The notes under the pieces are model-generated. The model was not told the origin of the DNA, did not search any database, and saw only the letters and a program-made list of their open reading frames with translations. This document shows, one piece after another, positions 11,225 to 20,444 of a stretch of DNA of 64,000 bases. Origin of the DNA: Ancylobacter sonchi (GTDB lineage: Bacteria; Pseudomonadota; Alphaproteobacteria; Rhizobiales; Xanthobacteraceae); contig NZ_JAHBGF010000036.1 of the NCBI RefSeq assembly GCF_018390695.1, positions 496,001 through 560,000 of the forward strand. The letters are read 5' to 3'. The first letter of the stretch is position 1. Each line of letters opens with the position of its first letter. The translations under genes and the position numbers were made by a program.

Positions 11225-11877
11225 CAGCCATACACCCTGTCATAGAGGCTGCGCAGGATACCGGCGGTGATGCCCCAGATGCGCCGCTTGTCATAGGTCA
11301 TGGCGTGGAAGGTGCGCATCATCCCCAGCCATTCGCGGTTTTCCCGGTGGTGATTGTCCGGGCTCATCAGGAAGTCCAGCGGCACCTCGAAGGCCTCGTC
11401 GACTTCGCCGGGATTGAGAGTCAGGCCGAAATCCGGCTGCACCAGCCCCACCACCGGCACGATGCGGTAGCCGGTCCGGGCGAGATAGGGGTCGAGATAG
11501 CCGAGCGGCGCCACCAGCTTGCGATCGAGGCCGACCTCTTCCTCCGCCTCGCGCAGCGCGGCGTGCAGCGGGTCGGGGTCGGTCGGGTCGATCTTGCCGC
11601 CGGGAAAGGCGATCTGCCCGGCATGGCTCGGCAGATGCGAGGAGCGCAGCGTGAGCAGCACCGTCGGCTCAGGCCGCGCCACCACCGGGATCAGCACCGC
11701 CGCGCCCCGCACCTTCGCCACCAGGTCGCGGAATTCCGGCGTCAGCTCGTGGTCGCCTCGCGTCGGCACCCCGTCGAGATCCGGCACCGGCAGCAGCCGG
11801 GCGCGGGCACGGGCAACGAAGTCCTCCAGCCGGGGCGGAAGATCGGGAAGGGCGGGCAGCGGCACGGCGGCATTCAT
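11224..11877 (-). CDS. NUDIX hydrolase, CoA pyrophosphatase type
   Basis: This 217-aa protein has the NUDIX box beginning GGKIDPTDPDPLHAALREAE and continuing EEVGL, preceded by the LLTLRSSHLPSHAGQIAFPGG segment typical of CoA pyrophosphatases (YeaB/NudL type). It probably cleaves CoA or related dinucleotides. The ATG at 11877 overlaps the stop of the upstream DUF1285 gene (ATGA). The arrangement DUF1285-NUDIX-cca recurs in alphaproteobacteria as I recall it, but why these genes are linked is not clear. Confidence 0.9.
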   Translation of the reverse strand: MNAAVPLPALPDLPPRLEDFVARARARLLPVPDLDGVPTRGDHELTPEFRDLVAKVRGAAVLIPVVARPEPTVLLTLRSSHLPSHAGQIAFPGGKIDPTDPDPLHAALREAEEEVGLDRKLVAPLGYLDPYLARTGYRIVPVVGLVQPDFGLTLNPGEVDEAFEVPLDFLMSPDNHHRENREWLGMMRTFHAMTYDKRRIWGITAGILRSLYDRVYG

Positions 11878-12494
11878 GATCGGTCTTCCATTTCCTCGGC
11901 GGACAGGCCCTCGACCGGCGCGATCGGGAAGAACGCACCGGACGAGGCGACGCCGAACATCGGCTGCCCCTCGACCACGCGTTCCTCGCCCCGCTCGACG
12001 AGTTCGAGGAACACCGGCCGGGTCAGCCGCGCCCACAGGCCGCGCCGCACATATATATAGGGGCGCACCGACCCGTCCGCTTGCCGGTCGAAGCGCAGCG
12101 GATGCGCGTCGTCGCACATCACCCAGTCGTCGAGATTGCTGCGGAAGGCAAGCCGCGCCGGCCGGTCTTGCCCGGCGTCCGGCGCGGCGTCCTCCGCCCG
12201 CATCTCCACCGCGAGGAACGGCGCGTCCTCGACGGTAATGCCGAGCTTCTCCACCGGCGTCACCAGCACGTGGCGGGTGCCCTCGCGGCGCATCACCGAG
12301 GCGAACAGCTTCACCAGCGCCGGCCGCCCGATCGGACGCCCCTCATGGTGCCAGCCGCCCTCGCGGTCGATGCGGATGTCGATGTCGCCACAGTCCGGCG
12401 GGTTCCAGCGCTCCAGCGGCGGCCCGCCCTCGCCCTTCGCTGTGGCGATCGACCTCATGAAATCGTCAAGTCGCCCGGAAGTGTCTGAAACCAT
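11874..12494 (-). CDS. DUF1285 domain protein
   Basis: The 206-aa soluble protein belongs to DUF1285: it contains CGDIDIRIDREGGWHHEGRP and GRPALVKLFASVMRREG near the N-terminus, and LVTPVEKLGITVEDAPFLAV, then RPYIYVRRGLWARLTRPVF toward the end. The family is widespread in proteobacteria with no settled biochemical role. It is the first gene of the four-gene cca operon, and its promoter must lie in the divergent region shared with the MoxR operon. Confidence 0.9.
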   Translation of the reverse strand: MVSDTSGRLDDFMRSIATAKGEGGPPLERWNPPDCGDIDIRIDREGGWHHEGRPIGRPALVKLFASVMRREGTRHVLVTPVEKLGITVEDAPFLAVEMRAEDAAPDAGQDRPARLAFRSNLDDWVMCDDAHPLRFDRQADGSVRPYIYVRRGLWARLTRPVFLELVERGEERVVEGQPMFGVASSGAFFPIAPVEGLSAEEMEDRS

Positions 12495-12824
12495 GATTCT
12501 TTCTCTGTCACACAGGCTTAATCGCGCAGTCGTGATCCCCCGCCCGATAGTCGACGCGATCTGAAGATAGCGTAAGCTTGACCGTCAGGAAGCCCGAACG
12601 CCGTCCGGGCGGTAGCGGAATATGTGCGTTGCAATAAGGCATTTTGCAGCGCAACATAACCGGCAAACCATCGGCGGGGGTCGGGCTGAGGGAAGCCTGC
12701 CGCGCCGGGCGTCCGGCGGAAACCGGCCCGGGGACTGGTGTGGCCCCGGGCTTGCAAAGTGCCGATGGAGCCGCGGGGTACCGATCATGGACCCCATGGC
12801 GCAGCAAGGTTGAAGGAGCACGAC
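12495..12824. other. Divergent promoter region DUF1285 / MoxR operon
   Basis: This 330-base gap separates two operons transcribed away from each other. It is noticeably more AT-rich around 12580-12660 than the genes. That part holds an imperfect inverted arrangement (GTGCGTTGCAA ... TTGCAGCGCAAC, about 12621-12653) that could be a regulator site. I could not assign a confident promoter and see no gene. Confidence 0.5.
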
Positions 12825-13835
12825 ATGACGTCCGCGACCGGCGAGAATTTCGAATCCCTCGACGCCATGATCGTTCGCTCGGCGGAGGCGACGGCGGCCA
12901 ATGTCCGCGCCGCCAAGGCCGGCATCGGCCAGGTCATCTTCGGTCAGGAGGCGGTGGTCGAGCGCACGCTCATCACCATCCTGTCCGGCGGCCACGGCCT
13001 CCTGGTCGGCGTGCCCGGCCTCGCCAAGACCAAGCTTGTCGAGACGCTCGGCACCGTGCTCGGGCTCGATGCCCGCCGGGTGCAGTTCACCCCCGATCTG
13101 ATGCCCTCCGACATCCTCGGCGCCGAGGTGCTGGAGGAAGGCGCCGGCGGCCGGCGCTCCTTCCGCTTCATCCCGGGCCCGGTCTTCGCCCAGCTGCTGA
13201 TGGCCGACGAGATCAACCGCGCCTCGCCGCGTACCCAGTCGGCGCTGCTGCAGTCGATGCAGGAAGGCCACGTCACCGTCGCCGGCGCGCGCCACGACCT
13301 GCCCAAGCCGTTCCATGTGCTGGCGACGCAGAACCCGCTGGAGCAGGAAGGCACCTACCCGCTCCCCGAGGCCCAGCTCGACCGCTTCCTGATGGAAATC
13401 GACGTCGACTATCCCGACCGCGAGGCCGAGCGGAAGATCCTGTTCGACACCACCAGCGCCGAGGAAACCCGGCCGAAGGCGGTGATGACCGCCGACGAAC
13501 TCACCGCCGCCCAGCGCCTCGTCCGCCGGCTCCCCGTCGGCGAATCGGTGGTGGAGGCGATCCTCACCCTGGTGCGCTCCGCCCGCCCCGGCCCGGATGC
13601 CGGCGCCTTCTCCAAGTTCATCGCCTGGGGCCCCGGCCCGCGCGCCTCGCAGTCGCTGATGCTGGCGGTGCGCGCCCGTGCGCTGCTGGACGGGCGCTAC
13701 GCCCCCTCGGTCGACGACGTGGTGGCGCTGGCCGAGCCCGTGCTCAAGCACCGCATGGCGCTCACCTTCGCCGCCCGCGCCGATGGCGAGACGGTAACCG
13801 GCCTCATCGCCAAGCTGGCGGCGAAGATCGGCTGA
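12825..13835 (+). CDS. MoxR family AAA+ ATPase
   Basis: This 336-aa MoxR-type AAA+ chaperone has Walker A GVPGLAKTK (about residues 62-70), Walker B LLMADEINRASPRTQSALLQ with the MoxR ME-QEG segment, sensor 1 FHVLATQNPLEQEGTYPLPEAQLDRF, and a C-terminal lid domain. I chose the ATG at 12825 because a TGAAGGAG ribosome site precedes it. It heads an operon with DUF58, DUF4159 and a VWA-like membrane protein. MoxR ATPases usually activate or insert cofactors into VWA or DUF58 partners, so a joint envelope role is likely. Confidence 0.93.
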   Translation: MTSATGENFESLDAMIVRSAEATAANVRAAKAGIGQVIFGQEAVVERTLITILSGGHGLLVGVPGLAKTKLVETLGTVLGLDARRVQFTPDLMPSDILGAEVLEEGAGGRRSFRFIPGPVFAQLLMADEINRASPRTQSALLQSMQEGHVTVAGARHDLPKPFHVLATQNPLEQEGTYPLPEAQLDRFLMEIDVDYPDREAERKILFDTTSAEETRPKAVMTADELTAAQRLVRRLPVGESVVEAILTLVRSARPGPDAGAFSKFIAWGPGPRASQSLMLAVRARALLDGRYAPSVDDVVALAEPVLKHRMALTFAARADGETVTGLIAKLAAKIG

Positions 13836-13850
13836 GGAACGTGGCGTGGC

Positions 13851-14864
13851 GTGGCATGGGACGGTTTGATGGAAATTGATGCGGACAATGCCGTCAGGAG
13901 CGCGGCGCAGGACGCCGCCGGCCTCGTTGCCGCCATGCCGCGTCTCGTGCTGGAAGCGCGCCGCATCGCCGCCAGCGTCTATCACGGCCTGCACGGCCGC
14001 CGCCGCGCCGGTTCCGGCGAGAACTTCTGGCAGTACCGCCGCTTCGTCGATGGCGAGCCCTCCGCCCGCGTCGACTGGCGCCGCTCGGCGCGCGACGACC
14101 ATCTCTATGTCCGCGAGCGCGAATGGGAAGCCGCCCACACGGTGTGGATCTGGCCGGACCTGTCCGCCTCCATGGTGTTCGCCTCGCCGCTGGTCTGGGA
14201 GACCAAGCGCGACCGCGCCCTCGTCGTCGCCTTCGCCCTCGCCGAGCTTCTGGTGAAGGGCGGCGAGCGGGTCGGCATTCCCGGCGTCATGCGCCCCTCC
14301 GCCTCGCGCCGCATCGTCGAGAAGATGGCGGAATCGCTGGTCCACGCCCATGCGCTGCCGCAGAGCCTGCCGCCGGCCTTCGCGCCCTCGCCGCTCGCCG
14401 AGGTGGTGCTGCTCGGCGATCTCTGGAGCCCGACGCCGGAGGTGGTGACGAGCATCGCCGGCCTCGCCGCCTCCGGTGCCCATGGCCATGTGGTGCAGGT
14501 CTGCGATCCCGCCGAGGAGACCTTCCCGTTCTCCGGCCGCATCGAGTTCCGCGAGCCGGAGAGCGGCACGCTGCTCACCGTCGGTCGCGCCGAGACGGTG
14601 CGCGAGGACTATGTTGAGCGCGTCGCCCGCCACCGCGCCATCATCCGCCGCGAGGCGGAGCGCCGCATGTGGAGCTTCCTCGTCCACCGCACCGATCGGC
14701 CGGCCACCGAATTGCTGCTCGCTTTGCACGCCCGCATGACCGGCGGCGCCGATGCGCTCGCCGCGCTGCCGGCCGGCGCTCCGGAATATGAGGATGCCGC
14801 CGACGAGCGCGGCGCCCATGCCGGCGAGACGCATGGCGAAACGGCGGGAGGACACAGCCGATGA
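13851..14864 (+). CDS. DUF58 protein, MoxR partner
   Basis: The 337-aa protein carries the DUF58 core (GSGENFWQYRRFVDGEP, then RVDWRRSARDDHLYVRE), followed by a VWA-like fold (VWIWPDLSASM). DUF58 proteins are commonly paired with MoxR ATPases. It begins 15 bases after the MoxR stop; an ATG at 13869 (MEIDADN) is an alternative start. Its stop overlaps the start of the next gene (ATGA). No signal peptide or membrane helix is visible, so it probably sits on the cytoplasmic side. Confidence 0.9.
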   Translation: MAWDGLMEIDADNAVRSAAQDAAGLVAAMPRLVLEARRIAASVYHGLHGRRRAGSGENFWQYRRFVDGEPSARVDWRRSARDDHLYVREREWEAAHTVWIWPDLSASMVFASPLVWETKRDRALVVAFALAELLVKGGERVGIPGVMRPSASRRIVEKMAESLVHAHALPQSLPPAFAPSPLAEVVLLGDLWSPTPEVVTSIAGLAASGAHGHVVQVCDPAEETFPFSGRIEFREPESGTLLTVGRAETVREDYVERVARHRAIIRREAERRMWSFLVHRTDRPATELLLALHARMTGGADALAALPAGAPEYEDAADERGAHAGETHGETAGGHSR

Positions 14865-17791
14865 ACCTGCTCGGCCTCCCCCTCGCCTTCACCACCCCGC
14901 TGCTGCTCGCCGCGCTCGCCGCGCTGCCGCTTTTGTGGTTCCTGCTGCGCCTGGTGCCGCCGCGCCCGCGCCGCATCGCCTTCGCGCCGACCCGGCTGCT
15001 GCTCGACATCCCGCCCAAGGAAGAGACCCCGGCGCGCACGCCGTGGTGGCTCACCGTGCTGCGGCTGCTGCTCGCCGCGCTCGTCATCTTCGCCGCCGCC
15101 GGGCCGATCTGGAATCCCCCGGTCGCCGGCCCGTCCTCCTCCGGCCCGGTGGTGCTGCTGATCGATTCCGGCTGGTCCGCCGCTTCCACCTGGGAGGCGC
15201 GCCGCGTCTCCGCCGAGGGCATCGTCGCCGATGCCGACCTCGCCGGCCGCGGCATCGTGCTGATCCCCACCGGCGATCCGCCGCTCGAACCGCGCCTGAT
15301 GACGCCGAGCGAGGCGCGCGAGCGCCTGCGCACGCTGGAGCCGCAGCCCTTCCTGCCCGACCGCGCCGCCGCGCTCGCCAGCCTGCGCAAGGCGCTGGAC
15401 GCCGCGTCCGGCGCCGGCCAGAGCCCCGGCATCGTCTATCTGTCGGATGGCGTCCGCCTTGACGGCACTGACGGCTTCGCCACCGAGCTCGCCGCGATCG
15501 CCGGCCAGCACCCGCTCGCCACCCTGGCTGACGGCGTCGAGGAGCCGCTGGCGCTCGCGGCCGCCGACAATGCCGCCGGCGCCCTCACCGTGAAGGTGCT
15601 GCGCGCCGACCGCCAGACTCTGTCCCGTGCGGGCACCGTGCGGGCGCTCGACATGCGTGGCCTCACCCTCGGCGAGGCGCCGTTCAGCTTCGAGCCCGGC
15701 GCCCGCGAGACCGAGGCGCGCTTCGACATGCCGGTCGAGATCCGCAACGAGGTCGCGCGCCTCGACATCGCCGGGGTGGAATCCGCCGGCGCGGTGCAGT
15801 TGCTCGACAAGCGCTGGCGGCGGCGCACCGTCGGCCTGGTCTCCGGCGTCACCGCCGACCAGCGCCAGCCGCTGCTGTCGCCGTCCTATTATCTCACCCG
15901 CGCCCTCGGCCCGTTCGCCGATATCCGCACCGCCGACGGCGCCGCCACCCCGGAAGCCATAGAGCGTTTCATCGATCAGAAGCTGCCGGTGATCGTGCTG
16001 TCCGATGTCGGCACCATCCCGCCGGAGGTGCATCAGCGGCTGCAGCGCTGGATCGAGGGCGGCGGCGTGCTGATCCGCTTCGCCGGCCCGCGGCTTGCCA
16101 ACGGCTCGGACGACCTCGTCCCGGTGACGCTGCGCCGCGGCGGCCGCGTGCTCGGCGGCTCGCTGTCGTGGGAGCAGCCGCAATCGCTCGGCGGCTTCAA
16201 CCCCGACGGCCCGTTCCGCGACGTGCCGGTACCGAACGACGTCACCGTCGGCCGGCAGGTGCTCGCCGAACCGGACGGCCTGCTCGCCACCCGCACCTGG
16301 GCCACCCTCACCGACGGCACGCCGCTGGTCACCGGCGAGAAGCGCGGCGCCGGCATGGTGGTGCTGTTCCACGTCACCGCCGACACTTCATGGTCGAACC
16401 TGCCGATCTCCGGCGCCTTCGTCGACATGCTCAGACGAGTGGTGGCGCTTGGCGGCTCCAGCGCCGCCGAGGCGGCCGGCGACGGCACCGCTGTCGGCAC
16501 GGTGGAGACCACCGGCGAGACGGTGCCGCCGAGCCGGCTGCTCGACGGCTTCGGCGCCTTCCGGCCGGTCACGCCGACCGCCCGCGCCATCCCGGTCGGC
16601 TTCAACGGCCGCGCCAGTGCCGAGCACCCGCCCGGCTTCTACGGCCCGCCGGAAGGGCTGGTAGCGGTCAACGCGCTGCTGCCCGCCGACCGGCTGGCGC
16701 CGCTCGACCTCTCGGCCCTCGGTCGCGTCGAGCCCTATCGCGACGCCGCCCCGCGCGACCTGCGCGCGCCGCTGCTGCTCGCCTTGCTCGCCCTCCTGCT
16801 GGTGGATGCCATGATCGTGTTCCTGCTCGCCGGCGGCCTGTCCCGCCTCGCGCCGCGCCGGACCTCCACCGCCGCGGGCCTCCTGCTGGCGCTCGCGCTG
16901 GCCGGATTGCTCGGCCTGCTCGCCGGCGCCCCGGCGCACGCCCAGACCGCGCCAGCGCCTCAGGCGCAAGCCCAGCCCCAAGCCCGGCCACAGGCCCAAG
17001 CTCCCGCCGCCCGCCCGGACACGCCGATGACGCCGGCGGAGACCGACTTCGCGGTGAAGGCGACCAGCGCCACCCGCCTCGCCTATGTCGTCACCGGCGA
17101 CGCCGAGACCGACGAGGTCAGCGCTTCCGGCCTCAAGGCGCTGACCGACTTCCTCGGCGAGCGCACCGCGCTGGAGGCCGGCGAGCCGATGGGCGTCGAC
17201 CTGTCGCGCGACGAGCTGTCCTTCTTCCCGCTGCTCTACTGGCCGGTGCTGCCCAACGCCCAGCGTCCCTCACCGGAAACGCTGGCCCGCGTCGACGCCT
17301 TCATGAAGCAGGGCGGCACCATCGTCTTCGATACCCGCGACGCCGAGACCACCATCCCCGGCGTCGGCGGCGCGACGCCGACCAATCCGGCGCTGCGCCA
17401 GATCCTCGACGGGCTCGATATCCCCGAGCTGGAGCCGGTGCCGCGCGACCACGTGCTCACCAAGGCGTTCTACCTGCTGCGCGATTTCCCCGGCCGCTTC
17501 ACCGGCGGCACCACCTGGGTGGAGGCGCTGCCCCCGGCCGAGGAGGGCGAGGAGCGTCCGGCCCGTGCCGGCGACGGCGTCTCGCCGGTGGTGATCACCT
17601 CAAACGACCTCGCCGGCGCCTGGGCGACCGCGCCGGATGGCGGCCCGCTGCTGCCGCTGTCGGAAGGCGGCGCCCGCCAGCGCGAGCTCGCCTTCCGCTC
17701 CGGCGCCAATCTCGTGATGTACGTGCTGACCGGCAACTACAAGGCCGACCAGGTGCATGTCCCCGCGCTGCTCGAAAGGCTGGGACAATGA
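14861..17791 (+). CDS. DUF4159 membrane protein with BatA-like N-terminus
   Basis: The long 976-aa protein starts with two hydrophobic helices separated by PPRPRRIAFAPTRLLLDIPP, the BatA-type aerotolerance N-terminus. A VWA/GATase-like periplasmic part (about 90-620) with VVLLIDSG and PVIVLSDVGTIPP follows. Two more helices lie around residues 640-690, then a proline/alanine/glutamine linker and a C-terminal DUF4159 domain (about 725-976; FPLLYWPVLPNAQRPSPETL, GGTIVFDTRDAE). The start overlaps the DUF58 stop. It is likely the envelope scaffold of the MoxR system; the biochemical role is unknown. Confidence 0.88.
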   Translation: MNLLGLPLAFTTPLLLAALAALPLLWFLLRLVPPRPRRIAFAPTRLLLDIPPKEETPARTPWWLTVLRLLLAALVIFAAAGPIWNPPVAGPSSSGPVVLLIDSGWSAASTWEARRVSAEGIVADADLAGRGIVLIPTGDPPLEPRLMTPSEARERLRTLEPQPFLPDRAAALASLRKALDAASGAGQSPGIVYLSDGVRLDGTDGFATELAAIAGQHPLATLADGVEEPLALAAADNAAGALTVKVLRADRQTLSRAGTVRALDMRGLTLGEAPFSFEPGARETEARFDMPVEIRNEVARLDIAGVESAGAVQLLDKRWRRRTVGLVSGVTADQRQPLLSPSYYLTRALGPFADIRTADGAATPEAIERFIDQKLPVIVLSDVGTIPPEVHQRLQRWIEGGGVLIRFAGPRLANGSDDLVPVTLRRGGRVLGGSLSWEQPQSLGGFNPDGPFRDVPVPNDVTVGRQVLAEPDGLLATRTWATLTDGTPLVTGEKRGAGMVVLFHVTADTSWSNLPISGAFVDMLRRVVALGGSSAAEAAGDGTAVGTVETTGETVPPSRLLDGFGAFRPVTPTARAIPVGFNGRASAEHPPGFYGPPEGLVAVNALLPADRLAPLDLSALGRVEPYRDAAPRDLRAPLLLALLALLLVDAMIVFLLAGGLSRLAPRRTSTAAGLLLALALAGLLGLLAGAPAHAQTAPAPQAQAQPQARPQAQAPAARPDTPMTPAETDFAVKATSATRLAYVVTGDAETDEVSASGLKALTDFLGERTALEAGEPMGVDLSRDELSFFPLLYWPVLPNAQRPSPETLARVDAFMKQGGTIVFDTRDAETTIPGVGGATPTNPALRQILDGLDIPELEPVPRDHVLTKAFYLLRDFPGRFTGGTTWVEALPPAEEGEERPARAGDGVSPVVITSNDLAGAWATAPDGGPLLPLSEGGARQRELAFRSGANLVMYVLTGNYKADQVHVPALLERLGQ

Positions 17792-17822
17792 TGTCGCATA
17801 ACGCCTCCGGAGGCCCCGCACG

Positions 17823-19895
17823 ATGAATCTCGGCCTCGCCTTCGATCCGCTCATCGCGCTGCCGTTCCTGATCGCCGCCGCCGCGATCACCGCCGCCGTC
17901 GCGATTCTGCTCATCGTCGCCCGCTCGCGCGGCGCGCTCTTGCGCAGCCTCGCCCTCGCCCTCGCGGTGCTGGCGCTCGCCAACCCCTCGCTCACCCGCG
18001 AGGAGCGCGAGCCGCTCTCCACCGTGGTCGCTGTCGTCGTCGACAAGAGCGCCAGCCAGGATTTCGGCGACCGCAACGCCGTGACCGAGGCCGCCCGCGC
18101 CGAGTTGGAGACCCGCCTCGCCCGGCTGAAGGAGCAGGGCGCCGAGATCCGCTTCGTCGATGCCGGCGCCGGTGCCGGCGAGGTCGACGGCACCCGCCTG
18201 TTCACCGCGCTCTCCGCCGCGCTGGCCGACGTGCCGCCCGAGCGGGTGGCCGGCGCCATCTTCCTCACCGACGGCCGCGTGCACGACATCCCGGCCAACA
18301 TGGCGGCGCTCGGCTTCCGCGCCCCGGTGCACGCCATCATCTCCGGCAAGCCGGGCGAGCGCGACCGCCGGGTGGCGCTCACCACCACGCCGCGCTTCGG
18401 CATCGTCGGCCAGAACCAGACCATCGGCTACCGGGTGGTCGACGAGGGCGCCCCCGCCGGCGCCCGCGTCGGCGTCACCGTGCGCCGCGACGGCGAGGTG
18501 GTGGCACGCCCCATCGTCACCGCCGGACAGGAGGCGAAGGTCGATGTCGAGATCACCCATGCGGGGGCCAACATCGTCGAGATCGAGGCCGCCGGCCTCG
18601 AGGGCGAACTCACCCCGGTGAACAACCGCGCCGCCGTCTCCATCGACGGCGTGCGCGACAAGCTGCGCGTGCTCCTCGTCTCCGGCGAGCCGCATGTCGG
18701 CGAGCGCACCTGGCGCAACCTGTTGAAGTCCGACGCGAACGTCGACCTCGTGCACTTCACCATCCTGCGCCCGCCGGAGAAGCAGGACGGCACGCCGATC
18801 AACGAATTGTCGCTGATCGCCTTCCCGACGCGCGAGCTGTTCCAGCAGAAGATCAAGGACTTCGACCTGATCATCTTCGACCGCTACTCCCAGCAGGGCG
18901 TGCTGCCGATGATCTATTTCGACAACATCGTCCGCTATGTCGAGGAAGGCGGCGCGCTCCTGGTCGCCGCCGGCACCGACTACATCTCGGACGGCTCGGT
19001 GTTCAACACCCCGCTGGAGGCGATCCTGCCGGCCGCTCCCGCCGGCCACATGACCGAGACGCCGTTCCGCGCCGCGCTCACCGATGCCGGCCGCCGCCAC
19101 CCGGTGACGCGGGCTCTGCCCGGCTCGGAGAGCAACCCGCCGGCCTGGGCCCGCTTCTTCCGCATCGTCGACACGCAAGGCGCCCGCGGCACTAGCGTGA
19201 TGGATGGGCCGGACGGCAAGCCGATCCTGCTGCTCGACCGCGTCGGCGAGGGCCGCGTCGCACTGCTGCTATCGGATCATTTCTGGCTGTGGGCGCGCGG
19301 CTTCGAGGGCGGCGGCCCCTATATCGACCTTCTGCGCCGCCTGTCCCACTGGCTGATGAAGGAGCCGGACCTCGAGGAGGAGCGCCTGCGCCTCACCGCG
19401 CACGGCCCCGATCTCGTGGTCGAACGCCAGACCATGGGCGACACCGCGCCCACCGTCGTCGTCACCAACCCAACCGGGGCGACCCGCACCCTGACGCTGA
19501 CCTCGGTCGAGCCCGGCCTGTTCCGCGCCACCTTCCCGGCCGACATGCTCGGCCTGTGGCGGGCGACCGACGGCACCCATACCGCGCTGGTCAATGTCGG
19601 CCCGCTCAATCCGCGCGAATTTTCCGAGGTGACCTCGACCACCGAGACGCTGCGCGCCCCGCTGGCGACCACCGGCGGCGGCGTCTGGCGCATGGCGGAC
19701 CTCGCCGGCGGCGTGCCGCGCGTAGTGGCGGTGCGCTCGGGCGAGCGCTTCGCCGGCGAGGACTGGATGGGCCTCGCTTTGCGCGACGTCTCGGTGGTGC
19801 GCGGGCTTGGCCTGTTCCCGCTGTTCGCCGGGCTGACGGGGCTGTTGATCCTCATGGCCGGCATCGCCGCCGCCTGGGCCCGCGAGGGGCGGTAA
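17823..19895 (+). CDS. VWA/glutamine-amidotransferase-like membrane protein
   Basis: The 690-aa protein has two N-terminal membrane helices, a VWA-like domain whose DKSAS motif (VVAVVVDKSASQDF) would bind a metal, and a Class I amidotransferase-like fold without an obvious catalytic Cys (FDNIVRYVEEGGALLVAAGTD). A C-terminal helix (FPLLFAGLTGLLILMAGIAA-like) and a short basic tail follow. It is the last gene of the MoxR operon. Its final codons and TAA stop (19893-19895) lie inside the first copy of the 33-bp repeat array, so the array reaches into the coding sequence. Confidence 0.86.
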   Translation: MNLGLAFDPLIALPFLIAAAAITAAVAILLIVARSRGALLRSLALALAVLALANPSLTREEREPLSTVVAVVVDKSASQDFGDRNAVTEAARAELETRLARLKEQGAEIRFVDAGAGAGEVDGTRLFTALSAALADVPPERVAGAIFLTDGRVHDIPANMAALGFRAPVHAIISGKPGERDRRVALTTTPRFGIVGQNQTIGYRVVDEGAPAGARVGVTVRRDGEVVARPIVTAGQEAKVDVEITHAGANIVEIEAAGLEGELTPVNNRAAVSIDGVRDKLRVLLVSGEPHVGERTWRNLLKSDANVDLVHFTILRPPEKQDGTPINELSLIAFPTRELFQQKIKDFDLIIFDRYSQQGVLPMIYFDNIVRYVEEGGALLVAAGTDYISDGSVFNTPLEAILPAAPAGHMTETPFRAALTDAGRRHPVTRALPGSESNPPAWARFFRIVDTQGARGTSVMDGPDGKPILLLDRVGEGRVALLLSDHFWLWARGFEGGGPYIDLLRRLSHWLMKEPDLEEERLRLTAHGPDLVVERQTMGDTAPTVVVTNPTGATRTLTLTSVEPGLFRATFPADMLGLWRATDGTHTALVNVGPLNPREFSEVTSTTETLRAPLATTGGGVWRMADLAGGVPRVVAVRSGERFAGEDWMGLALRDVSVVRGLGLFPLFAGLTGLLILMAGIAAAWAREGR

Positions 19896-19908
19896 GCCCC
19901 TCGTCCAC
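19885..19908 (+). terminator. Hairpin at the MoxR operon stop codon
   Basis: CGAGGGGC and GCCCCTCG form an 8-bp stem around a five-base loop, across the last codons and stop of the MoxR operon. The later repeat copies keep the inner GGGGC/GCCCC pairing, so the array is a run of small hairpins. There is no T run, so function as a terminator or mRNA stabiliser is inference. Confidence 0.4.
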
Positions 19909-20250
19909 TGGCGAGTTTGGGGCGGTAAGCCCCTCGTCCACTGGCGAGTTTGGGGCGGTAAGCCCCTCGTCCACTGGCGAGTTGGGCGGTAAGCCCCTCG
20001 TCCACTGGCGAGTTTGGGGCGGTAAGCCCCTCGTCCACTGGCGAGTTTGGGGCGGTAAGCCCCTCGTCCACTGGCGAGTTTGGGGCGGTAAGCCCCTCGT
20101 CCACTGGCGAGTTTGGGGCGGTAAGCCCCTCGTCCACTGGCGAGTTTGGGGCGGTAAGCCCCTCGTCCACTGGCGAGTTTGGGGCGGTAAGCCCCTCGTC
20201 CACTGGCGAGTTTGGGGCGATAGCCCCTCGCTCAGTGGCGGATTTGCGGC
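19891..20250. repeat. 33-bp tandem repeat array, ten near-perfect copies
   Basis: Ten head-to-tail copies of a 33-bp unit start at 19891, 19924, 19957, 19988, 20021, 20054, 20087, 20120, 20153 and 20186. The third copy is 31 bp, having lost one T and one G. A decayed eleventh copy (20219-20250) and a fainter twelfth follow. Each unit contains GGGGCGGTAAGCCCC, able to fold as a small hairpin. Because 33 is divisible by three, both strands stay open and would read 11-residue repeats (NSPVDEGLTAP on the minus strand), but there is no start context or family, so I do not call a protein. Confidence 0.95.
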
Positions 20251-20444
20251 GCCGAGCCTCTCGCCAGCGGCGCATCTCGGCGCTCCCCCGGCCAACCCGC
20301 TCGCTCTTTGTTGAGGGGATGGCGGCCCGGCCTCGCCGCCTCGTGACACCCTGCCGTCAGGCCTGCGCCCTAGGCTGCGGGCAGCGTCCGGCATCCGCCG
20401 GCGCTGCCGCACATCCTGTCCGCCAGTCCTGGAGGCCTGATCCG
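20251..20444. other. Intergenic stretch after the repeat array
   Basis: Between the decayed repeat copies and the TTG start of the next hydrolase I see no gene. A ribosome-site-like TGGAGG lies just before the start codon; a promoter could not be assigned. Confidence 0.5.

Noticed and set aside
12585-14855. 756-codon minus-strand frame over the MoxR and DUF58 genes
   Set aside because: Antisense shadow; both plus-strand genes have clear families and ribosome sites.
19885-20250. CRISPR array
   Set aside because: Units are directly adjacent without unique spacers and no cas gene is present.
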